A DNA stretch of 64,000 nt from Deuterostichococcus epilithicus. Lineage: Eukaryota; Chlorophyta; Trebouxiophyceae; Prasiolales; Stichococcaceae. The translations under genes were made by a program, and so were the position numbers. The notes under the pieces were generated by a model, which had not been told where the DNA came from, ran no database searches, and saw only the letters and a list, made by a program, of their open reading frames with translations. Positions 54,979 through 64,000 of the stretch are shown here, piece by piece (within the stretch, counting starts at the first letter, position 1; every line of letters starts with the position of its first letter). The stretch spans positions 372,001 through 436,000 of the forward strand of contig JAVTLE010000017.1 in NCBI GenBank assembly GCA_033439295.1, read 5' to 3'.

Positions 54979-57900
54979 ATGGTTCACCTCGAAGTGCCTG
55001 ATATGCAGCCTTCAATCACTGACCTGTCCGATGAGGAGCTACTGCTGGTCTTCCGAGGAGCGCAGTCGCCACTGGACCCATTCGATTTGGTCAACTGCGG
55101 ACTCACCTGCCGCCGCTGGTGCAGCCTTTAGTGTGTTGCCATAATGCATGCTGCGCTGATCCAGACTGCCTGTTCATCATTGGTGTGCGTTGCCATGTAC
55201 GTGTTCGTTGCCTGCACTCCGGTCTCTGACCAGCTCTTACCTGCACAAGGTACGACCTGGCCAGCACCAACGAGGTATGGGCCAAGCAGCTGGCGCCTCC
55301 GGGTGCGCATCTCTGAGGTCTGCCGCTGCATCGTATCTGAGCAGGCCTGGCCTTGCATCAATCTTAGGCACACATTTTTCAGACCCCTAACAAACGACAT
55401 CCTTGACACCGGGAAGTGCTGCAGCAACCGGCGCTATGCTGAACTGTATAATGGGCAGGATCAGGGGGCCGACACAAGCGTTTGTGCCGCTGATTGGTAG
55501 TGTTGTTGTGCCTGCGCTGCAGCTTACCAACAAGACGACATCACGGTGCTGAAGGAGAAAAGTCCCACAGGCTGCCGGGACTGGTGGCTGCTGCAGGCAG
55601 GGTTCCTCTGAATGACCTGCGCACCTTTCTTGACAGTGTGCCTGTGCCTGAGCGATGTTGCCGCGGCAAGTAGATGACGCAGCCAGCCTGCTTATGGCAT
55701 CCCGCGGCTGGCAAACGAACTGCCTGCAGGCACTTATTGGCCTCATGACGCTCTTCGCTGCTGCCTGCCGTCAGCAGTCATCACCACTAAGCAAGAGAAA
55801 ATGAAACGGTCTGCAACGCGCCTGATGGATGCTGAGGGTGCCTGCACCCCTGGCTGCTGCCGTGCAGCACTGGCTGCAGCAGCAGTTCTGGAAGGAGTAC
55901 CACCGCCGCTGCAAGGACCAAGCCGGTGGCGACGGCGGCACGCTTACGGCCACCGGCTGATCCATATGGTGTTGAAGCAGCTCGCTGCCCCCAGCGCCGC
56001 CTTCTAAACTGACCGTGATCAAGTTGGCATGTCAAGCGGCCACCACTCGGCGCAGCCGCCAGCTAGCAGAAAGCGCCGCCGATCATTTCGGAACGAGAAG
56101 AATGGCACATGATCTGCATCAGCAAGGGTGCAATCACAAATCAAGCGCGTACAGTCTTGTTTGAAAGTGATCAGCTCAACCCAATTTGTGGAATCCTGCC
56201 CAAACCCTGGTTGGACCGGGTCCCCAGGCTGCTTGCCCAGCGGGCATGTTCGACAGGCGGGTAGGGTTATTATTTCGCACCATCAACATGTATGGACGCA
56301 CGTGAGACGCTGGACAATCGGCAAATCTGGGACAATCCAGCTTGATTTGCCCTGCCGTAGCACATCTTCTCGGCGGTGATCTCGAGGCACAGCAGAATTG
56401 CTCAATCTAAAGCTGCTTTTCGAGGCAACAGAGAAAAGTAGGCCTAGAGTTGTCGATCGAGCTACGGCCAAGCGCATTCTGAAGGCAAATCCTGACCGTT
56501 CAGATTGAGGTCGTCAAGCGTGCTGAGCACGACCTTGCCGAGCAATGTGCACTCGTCGCCAACATCTAGCCGGTGACTGATAGCGATGAGCAGGGCCCCG
56601 CCCGACCTTCCGAAAACGTGAACTGACATGCAGGCAGGAGCACAGTTTGAGTTGGTCACCATCTACGACATGCGAGGCAGGCAATCCTTGCTTTCGACTA
56701 AGCATCATCATGGTGGCCTATGCGGCTGAGATGAACATGTTGCGCATGCCAACACAACCACACATTGTGCTTGGTGAGGAGTGATCGATGCAATTTGCAT
56801 GGCTGCAGCAGACGCACCGGCGCACGGGGTACCCTTGCTGCCGAAGCAGCTCAACGAACAGCAGCTGTACGAGATGCAGCGAGGCGGGCTGTCGAGGTGT
56901 GCCGGACTCGCAACATTTAATGCACAGGCGAACCGTGTTGCGTCCGGTAACATGACACAATGCTTCTGCATGGTCAGTGCCCTCAAACGGAAACCTTCAT
57001 TCTGCCGGCTGCTGCAGGGAAGATGCAGTTGCAGCGCTTGAGGTCGCAGATAATGACGGCGATGCCGCAATGCTGTATCATGTGGCAAACCTGGACAAGG
57101 GAGGTGCAGTTAAGGCGGCGCCGGTGACGTTCATTGACAGGATGGTTGCAGTCGGGATCGAAAAGTGCGGCAGCTTGCTGCCACCTTTGGTTGCTAGATT
57201 GATACTTGATTACGACCCAGTTAAGCTGCAGTTGCGCTGCAGCTATCCTGCAGATAAAGCACAAATTACTCAAGTCAAACAGATCAAGTTTTGTGCACGT
57301 GGAGAACTGACCCTGATGCATCAGTACCACATCTCTGCAGGACCGCTGCAGAGGCTGCGCTTCGCCACTGTGGCGGCCGCGGGCGTGAGGCGATGCTGTT
57401 TGCTCAGCACTGCAAAGGCAAGGGAGCCACGAGCCCGGCCTCATCCAAGAACAGTTTGTGCATTGCCAGCGTGCTGCTGCAATTCGCAGATGACACCGGC
57501 TCTGAAAGGTGCGTGACTACTGTACATATTATTGGCATCACCATCTGCAGTGTGAACAGGAGGATTGCCTTGCATGGCTTTGTTTCTGAGTTGACTCCAG
57601 GTCCGTCTGCAACTGACGACACTAAATCACGGTTCGTGTGCACAGGCGGCGAACGCAGCAGAAGATCAACACAGGACTGCTCGAGGTCACGACAGTCCTC
57701 CAGAAGTTTCTTGCCGCCTCTGCCGTGCTGGGATTTCTGCCAATGGTTTCTAAGGTGCGCCTGCGTGCATTGGTACTCTAATTGCTGCAAACCTGCAGTA
57801 ACTACGGCAACCGTCCAGCATTCAAGGACTATAGAGCAGATATGATGCTGCTCCTTGTACTATGTGCAGATCGAACGCGTCCAGAATCCTGCGGTATTTC

Positions 57901-58757
57901 GGGCCTACAAATCCCACTGTGCGCAAGGTAGGTATTGATTGCGTCTGAAATCACTGGCAGGTGATAGCGTCGTAAGACCACCACGCAATGCAAGCTCGAC
58001 TAAAATTCGTGACATGCTCTCAGTCAACTGTACAAACATTGATACTGCAACTGGCTACCCGGGGACGCTGAAATTCCATGGCACAAGCAGCGCTGCTGCG
58101 GCACAGGCGAGCATGATGCATATGACCAGCTGGCTTGAGCCACAGACTGTCATCTTCGGACTGTCTTCCTTGTCAGTCATCATGACGGAAACCCCAGTAA
58201 CAGTCTCAGAGTTGCTTTTCCAGGCTTTTGCAACAGGCAATTCACCTTTCACATTTTGGGCAGATTGCGGCGTCCGGCTTCAGCGTGGCCTGCAGCCGCT
58301 CCAATGGACGCTACACCTGGTTCGGCCCAACGTCCTTCGTGTCGTGGAGATATTGCCACAGCAAGGTGCGACATGCAACGCTGTCTGATGCCTACATACG
58401 TTGTCAAACGAAACTTGCAGCGTGGGCTCCTGCGGTAGAGACAAGCCAGGCTTGCCAACTCCCTTCCATCGCCGCCAATGTGACTGGCTACTGCCGCAAC
58501 GGCGCATGCATCACTTCGTGTCAACACAGGAGGCACGGACCGCTGCGCTGTGCAACGTTGGTCTGACGTTGTGTGTATGGCTGCAGGAGGCGCGAATCGC
58601 GCGCGGCCAGGCGACAGAATACAGCATGCTCATGGCATACGTCTTGAGCGCCGCGAAGCCCCACGGCGCGAGCAACCCAGATGAGATTGCGGTCACATCT
58701 GCCGACCACATGAGGTGCACGGCATACAGCGTGCGCTTCACAGTGCACACGGGCTGA
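54979..58757 (+). CDS. F-box / UBA-like / PARP-type ADP-ribosyltransferase composite protein
   Basis: Readable exons: 54979-55118, 55250-55302, 55523-55596, 55880-55925, 56809-56896, 57017-?, 57646-57754, 57870-57927, 58024-58106, 58264-58365, 58587-58757. Phases agree except around the uncertain end of the exon starting at 57017. The F-box (residues about 10-70) reads LSDEELLLVFRG, DPFDLVNCGLTCRRWYDLAS and NEVWAKQL. The next exons give CRDWWLLQ and FWKEYHRRCKD. A UBA-like helix bundle follows: LSREDAVAALEVADNDGDAA. The C-terminal domain is PARP-type ADP-ribosyltransferase: IERVQNPAVFRAY, the catalytic His in FHGTSSAAAAQIAASGF, a Tyr in SWRYC, and a Glu in NPDEIAV, so an H-Y-E-type triad can be traced. 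The likely role is ubiquitin-ligase-linked ADP-ribosylation (inference). Introns after 55596 and 58106 appear to use GC donors. The gene could in principle be two adjacent genes. Confidence 0.7.
57349..57420 (+). repeat. Second copy of the UBA-like segment, probably an echo
   Basis: EAALRHCGGRGREAMLF resembles DAVAALEVADNDGDAAMLY encoded at 57017 and also follows a CTGCAG. It does not join the flanking exons in frame in my model, so I treat it as an echo, though a second true UBA repeat is possible. Confidence 0.5.
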
Positions 58758-59776
58758 GCCCCCTACCAACAGGGCCGGACGTTGCCTCCGCCTTACAGCA
58801 GTGAGACGCTGACGAGAGCTGCCGAGCAAGGATGATGGGATGCGGTGTCCCGTACACCACGTCAAGGTGCGCCTGTGCCACCAAGCATGGTGGGATGCAT
58901 GTTATGCATCATATGACGTCAGCTTGGTACACGTCGAGCGTCTGCAAGGGACGACGTCACCAGCAATAAGTGCCGACATTCGCCATCCACTGACAACCTC
59001 ATGACCATGCCGTAGGCCAGCGGCCTCTCCTGGGATGACGATCTGCCATCAAGCCTGACTAAGCTGGTACTGCTGCAAGACAGAGTAGACCCATGGCAGC
59101 AGGAGAACCAGCAGCACCTGTTTGGCGGCTTTGCCAAGGCGCGGCTGGCGTCAATCGGTGCTGGTTCGGAGGCGTCACTGGTTGCTCGCTGTCGCACAGG
59201 GTTTCTTTCGTGCATGATTCCCGGATGCCTCTCAACAGCCAAACCTGCCGACCATGACTGTGACCCTGGGCTGGCCTGCATCGTGTATGCGTGAGTGATT
59301 CTTGTAGATCAACACGGTCTACACATTCTGGACGTTTTCCGCGCGCGCCAGCGCAGCGCCACCAGCAACTGTTAGCCAGGAGCAGCTGTGTCTCCTTGTG
59401 TATCTACCGCATAGAAACGCATACACTGATGGGCCTGCTCAAGACCAGGCGTAACACGGAGAGAGGCTCGCCTGGAGCAATGTAAACATGGTCTTGAAGC
59501 TTGCCGGAAACTATGCCGGCATTGCGACAGTGCGACCTTCGCACGTTTCAGTGGGATACAGCCTTCCGGTGAGCAGGCGCGCCATCTTTGGCTGACCCGT
59601 GCTGGGCGTGCTGAGCTCATTCACAAACGAGGCTCTCTAACTTTAGGCACAAGCATGTACAGCTTCTCTTCCAACCAAGCGGTGCACGAATATCGGGCCA
59701 GGTCGCAGCCTGACACGTTCGGGCCGGAGCAGCCTCGAGCCTCAGCGTTGCAACGATCCCTAACCGGCCCTGTGCA
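58758..59776. other. Intergenic region, F-box/ART gene to F-box/LRR gene
   Basis: It holds a 3' UTR, the promoter of the F-box/LRR gene and a relic of an LRR paralogue (next entry). Nothing else was recognised. Confidence 0.4.
59010..59160 (+). pseudogene. Relic of an F-box/LRR paralogue exon
   Basis: A plus-strand frame reads DDDLPSSLTKLVLLQDRVDPW and NQQHLFGGFAKARLA. This matches exon 5 of the gene at 59777 (DDLPSSLTKLVLLRET, QQRLFGGFADSRL) at roughly three quarters identity, and a similar CCGTAGG/CCGCAGG junction precedes both. It lies 2.5 kb upstream of its counterpart and before that gene's start codon. It is therefore a remnant of a tandem gene copy, not an intronic echo. No intact neighbouring exons were found. 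Confidence 0.7.
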
Positions 59777-62681
59777 ATGCAGACTCAGCGGTCTCGCTCA
59801 CGTGATGCGGTCGTTGTAGAGTTGCCTGATGACGTTCTTGAGCACATCTTGGCCTGGTTGCCCGTGCGAGAAAGGTGTGAAGGGCATTCTCTACAACATA
59901 CCGCGGCAGAATGCTTGTACTCGTACACTGTTGCAAAAGTTGCCAACAACCGTGCCTACATGCAGGATACAAGCCCAGGAGGTATGCAAGGCATGGCACG
60001 AGCTGCTGACGCCAGAACACAGCCCGCTGTGGCAGGCGCTGGTCCTGCCAGCCTCATCCGACAAACACTGGATGGCAGTCCATTTGAGCTGCAAGGAGTT
60101 CGACTCGATGCAGCAGTGGCTGCAGCGGTGTTCACCACAGCTGCGCCAGCTGCAGTGCAGTGTCCGCTTCGTGTTACTGGAGGTACGCGCACCCAGGCAC
60201 TGGCATTGGCTCTTCCGCCGCATCCTGCATTCATGTCTTCCTGGTCTCGGACTGCTGCCGAACAGTGCGCTTGCAGCCCTGGCATTGTGAGAAGAATACA
60301 ACCTGGATTCTGCCCATTGAAAATTGATTGCGCCCCGAAATGCAGCTCGCGGAGGAGGAAGCGAACCTGCTCAACACGGTTTTGGATCCGCTGTGCTGCT
60401 CTGCGCCGCTGGAGGCCCTGCGACTGGACGGCTTGGCGGGCGTAATGCTCACTGGCACCAGCCTGTCGTGCATCAGCTCCTCGCTTAGCAGCAGCCTGCG
60501 CCAGCTGGCCATGATTGGTATGGAGCAGGTGCCGCACAGCGCTGCACTCAACCTCATCTGCAGCCTGCCGCTGCTGCAGGTGTGACATGCTGCTGCCCGC
60601 TCGTCTGGAACACTGCATTCAAAATGATGCGTGTGACGAGCTCCGTCACTTTGCCTAGAGATCGGCATGTCGAAAGAGCTTCAGCCTGATGGCACAGCAG
60701 GCAGACAGCCTTGCACACGTGGATATATTCCCCGCGCAGCCAGACACGCATCCAGGACAATCCACGTGCAAGTAGCCATGTAACTGTACACTTCACATCT
60801 CGATGTGCAGGACGTGGTGGTTACTTTCCGACGATAGCATAACTTATTGCAATGACCTTTGAAAGGCTGGAGGAAGATGGCTTTCGGGCAAAGGACCCGC
60901 CAAACCCGTTGCTCACATTCTGACTAACTATAGTGACATCTATTTTCGATTTTATGTTCCAGGACTTGGCGATGACCTTCAACAGGCTGGATTGCGGCGT
61001 CTGGGCGGGAGACCCGCCGGACCTAGTGCAGCTGCTCGCCGCCGCCGCGGACCACTGCCCTGCGCTGCGCTCGCTGGCGCTTGCGGTTGGGAACAAACTG
61101 GGCTACGACCAGCCCTCCGCCAGGCGTCTGCCAGAAACCCTGTCGGCGCTATCGCGGGTGACCGCCCTGGCGCTGCACGGCGTGCCGCTGACCGGCTTGG
61201 GCCCGCTGACGGCGCTGACCGCGCTGAGCCAGTTGTCGCTGGTCGATTGTGCGCCGACTGGCGTGCCTGGTGGCCAGCCGCTTCGGCATTCGCTGTCGGC
61301 GCTCACAACCCTGCACACCCTGCAGGTGCGCGGAAAATTGCGTGGAAGTGCTGCTGATCATTTCCCAAGCCTGAAGAGCCAGAAACCAGCGCTGCACGAG
61401 TTCTGTGCCTGCAATTGTTACTCAGCCACTGGCTCCTTATGTCATTCACACACATGTTAGGTAGCTGCAACCTGGTCAATGCCACCCACCGGTTAATGAT
61501 CAATCTTACGACTCCGCAGGCCAGTGGCCTGGCCTGGAAGGACGACCTGCCGTCGAGCCTTACCAAGCTAGTGCTGCTGCGGGAAACACAAGACCGATGG
61601 CAGCGAGATGACCAGCAGCGGCTGTTTGGCGGCTTTGCCGACTCGCGGCTGCCAGGGCTGACGGCGCTGCGCCACCTTGCTATTCGTGACGCTGATGGGT
61701 GGCTGCAGCCATACATGCCCGCTATCGTTGCCGCGGCCAGCACCATGCCACACTTGCGCAGCCTGCACCTGGTGAGTTACCCATGGGCATGCCTGCGCTG
61801 TGCTTCGCGCTACTCTGCGGCATAGCGTCATGCCAATGCTCATGTCAATGAATGGCAGAAGGCTCCTCTTGCCATGGAGTTTGCAAGCCAGGTGCAGCTG
61901 CGAGCTTTCACACAGTGCTGGATCGAACGATTGCAGTGCTGGCCGCAGGTGGGTTGCGGGCTCAGGCAGCTGCCGCCTGACCTGACAGGCCTGGCGGCGG
62001 TGCAGCTGCTGGACCTGCGCGGCAACAACGGCCTGGTGTGTAACGACGAGGCGCTTGTAACTGCCGGCCTTGATCACCTGACAGCCTGCCGCACCGTCGA
62101 CCTCCGCATCGGCTACAGTGTTGTACCATTTGGGTGAGGCACGCTTAGTTATCCTTTGATATCTGACTCCTACCCAAAGCTGCATCTTGGGAAGCTGCAT
62201 CGGAGACTTGGATGTGCTCTGCGCAGGGGCTCACATGCTGCTCCGCCATGCCTCTAGTATTATTGCATGACAATTGGCGCACAGGCTGCGTCAGCGCAGG
62301 GCAAACACGCATTTTTAGGCGGCCTGGTGGGCGCACCCTCCTTGTAAATCGTCTAACATGTGAAATGGCACCATCAGTCGGAATCTGGCATGTGCATGCA
62401 GGCCCGGCAAAGTGGCGGTGCTGGCGCGCATGCCTGCACTGGAGGTAGTTGTGTCCGCGGGGTCCACGCATGGCGCACACGAGGTGCCGATGGCGGAGCT
62501 CAATGCGCTGCGCGCCGCGCGGCTGCCGGTGCTGCCGCCGGTCCGACTTGTCGCGGACTGCGACGAGTCGTGCGTCTGGGGGCGCGTCGACGTGAAGCTG
62601 CCCTTTGAAGCGGCGGGGCCGCTGCTGAGGCAGCAGCTGACGTGCGACGTGCTGCAGACCGCGAATGATATCCATTATTGA
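59777..62681 (+). CDS. F-box/leucine-rich-repeat-like protein
   Basis: Probable substrate receptor of an SCF ubiquitin ligase. Seven exons, 59777-59874, 59966-60170, 60346-60579, 60963-61325, 61520-61771, 61949-62133 and 62402-62681, all phases consistent, 538 residues. The F-box lies at residues about 12-55: VVVELPDDVLEHILAWLPVRE, then AQEVCKAWHELLTPEHSPLW across the first intron. Irregular LRR-like repeats follow: LEALRLDGLAGV, ALRSLALAVGNKL, VTALALHGVPLTGL, ALSQLSLVDCAPTGV, LTKLVLLRET, ALRHLAIRDADG, HLRSLHL, and AVQLLDLRGNNGLV. The final exon ends in LRRQQLTCDVLQTANDIHY-type sequence without a clear motif. Its position after another F-box gene and a relic paralogue suggests a small local F-box cluster. 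TGTAA near 63140 is a possible poly(A) signal. Confidence 0.83.
60812..60995 (+). repeat. Echo before F-box/LRR exon 4
   Basis: The exon start CAGGACTTGGCGATGACCTT..AGGCTGGA (60960-60993) is preceded about 115-150 bases upstream by CAGGACGTGGTGG and AATGACCTTTGAAAGGCTGGAGG. A shared GACCCGCC(A/G) block follows at 60894 and 61011. Confidence 0.8.
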
Positions 62682-64000
62682 GTTTGACTCGGTTGCCGGT
62701 TTCCGGTTGTGAAGATGACTGGGGCCTGGAGGAGGAGGCCGATGGTCGCACGAGTCGGACTGTGACTCGTAGATGTCATAGAAGTAGGTACTTGCCAAGG
62801 GAGGAAGCTGCAGTGGCGGCTGTTGTTCTTACCTCGGACAATATTATAGGGGCTGGCTACGGACCACTAGAGGGTGTTTATGCTGCCTTGGAGAAACTGC
62901 ACGACGATGTGCTCCTGCAATTGACATTTGCCTGCGACCAAATTGAGCGCCAAGGTCACATGCATCGATCGCTGCCTTGACCCATCTCACACGCGCCGCT
63001 TGCTTTCAAGAAAAGGGATTGTCTTCACATTTCGTGTTGGCATCTGCTGCCCTACTGGCAACGTTGTTTGCCATGTTTGTGCGCTTACCGAGTCCTGCTA
63101 GACATGCAGGTATGTCCGTTCCCCCCTGTACCACCAAACATTGTAACTGCACCGCTTGAGCCTCGCCGCACTTTTGATCCCCTCCGCTCCCTCTTTACTC
63201 ATCATCAAAATTGCCCCGAAACCGCCGCCCTTGAACACGGTGCAGGGCATCCTGCCACAGCCGCTGCGTTTTGCGCACCTGCAGGAATGACGCATCGTTC
63301 CATCAGTCGCGACCGGCTCAGTCGCCAAGGAGCACAGGGCTTGGTCCATCGGATTCTTAAACGACACGTTGGAAGTGGAAAGACGCCTGGAGTCCTGCGG
63401 TATTGCATGGCAGCCAAAGTGCACATGCGCAGCATGGCCAGCGCTTTCCAAGACACAGTGCCAGTCGTCGCAGTAGGACTGGCTGCGCTGGTGATTGGTC
63501 GAGCACGAATTGCAATGCGCGACACTGGGATAGCGAACAGTTGGCTTGCCCATTGGGCATGCGGCCCGCTGTCTTCATGCGCATTTGGGACTTGCCCAGA
63601 ACGCCCCACGCCTGCGCATAGCACAGGAATGATAGCCTGTAGTTGGTGTGCACGCCAGCTCATATCAGGTTGTTGGACACCTCATTCGCACTCGGAGAGG
63701 CCAATCTGGCACCGACGCGGCCGCAAGCAGGCGCTTCCCTCCTTGCACTGCGCCAGCTGCGCGCAGCGCATGCTCCTGCAGCAACGCCTGCGTCGGCCGG
63801 TGGCGGCACCGCATACCGCATCATGCAGTCGCTCTCAGGCTGAGAGCATTCCGTCGTGCACCTGGCCGGACCTGAACACTCTCAAACAAGCGCACCTTGC
63901 AGGAGGGACAGGCCCTGGTCCTGCTGCCCTTGCACTTGATGCATATGGTCGGTCCCCGCTCCAGTCGTGACGCCGCCTGCGCAGGGATACAAGACCATGT
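62682..64000. other. Unassigned 3' end of the window
   Basis: After the F-box/LRR stop I see no recognisable family. Several splice-like junctions occur. A possible start (ATGTTTGTGCGC at 63072, followed by a GTATG donor at 63108) and GC-rich frames after 63660 suggest that a plus-strand gene may begin here and run off the window. Confidence 0.3.
63669..63838 (+). CDS. Possible exon of an unrecognised gene
   Basis: A frame between TATCAG (acceptor-like) and CTCAG|GC (GC-donor-like) reads LLDTSFALGEANLAP, then ASLLALRQLRAAHAP and GTAYRIMQSLS. The composition resembles the confirmed exons in this window. No family match, and neighbouring exons could not be joined. Confidence 0.3.

Noticed and set aside
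57349-57420. Second UBA-like repeat as a coding exon
   Set aside because: It does not join its neighbours in frame in any splice choice I tried; listed as a probable echo.
1-64000. Collapsed or misjoined assembly as the cause of the exon echoes
   Set aside because: The copies are too diverged from each other and too consistently placed across unrelated genes for assembly duplication; long reads would settle it.

Overview
The window looks like nuclear DNA of a green alga (Chlorophyta; a trebouxiophyte or chlorophyte is my inference). It is GC-rich, and its genes are cut into many short exons. Introns are usually 100-350 bp and often begin GTGCG or GTGAG. Low-complexity Ala/Gly/Gln tracts are common, and the protein families are typical of green plants. 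I see no operons, tRNA or rRNA genes, CRISPR arrays, or transposons I can identify. Gene models were built by hand from reading-frame continuity, splice signals and family motifs. In nearly every model the exon phases add up; the exceptions are stated.

Layout. 1-1297 (+): 3' end of a cytochrome P450. 2055-7123 (-): plastid-type tryptophan/tyrosine permease. 7895-9640 (+): SAP18. 10310-14995 (+): WD40-repeat protein. 16315-18818 (-): arylamine N-acetyltransferase. 20324-35821 (-): a 15.5-kb CCAR1/DBC1-family gene with a long Gln/Tyr/Gly-rich N-terminus. 36773-38455 (+): single-exon protein ending in a UAP56-binding-like motif. 39494-46145 (-): MCM-binding protein (MCMBP/ETG1). 46433-54483 (+): NEK-like kinase with an acylation-type MGC N-terminus. 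54979-58757 (+): F-box / UBA-like / PARP-type ADP-ribosyltransferase composite. About 59010-59160 (+): relic of an F-box/LRR paralogue. 59777-62681 (+): F-box/LRR protein. The last 1.3 kb is unassigned apart from one possible exon.

The genes are general housekeeping and regulatory genes, not one pathway. SAP18, the CCAR1-like protein and the UAP56-motif protein all point to mRNA processing or transcription. The divergent MCMBP/NEK pair (287 bp apart) would suit replication/cell-cycle co-regulation, but that is inference.

The most unusual property is structural. Almost every multi-exon gene carries decayed tandem copies ('echoes') of its own exon ends, usually about 100-140 bp apart, in the adjoining intron or 3' UTR. 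They include splice junctions and, in MCMBP, the stop codon. A fresher 117-bp in-frame duplication lies inside a CCAR1 exon. The models also use several GC-AG introns, often with CAG|GC donors. The local duplication process appears to have lengthened introns and produced many decoy splice sites.
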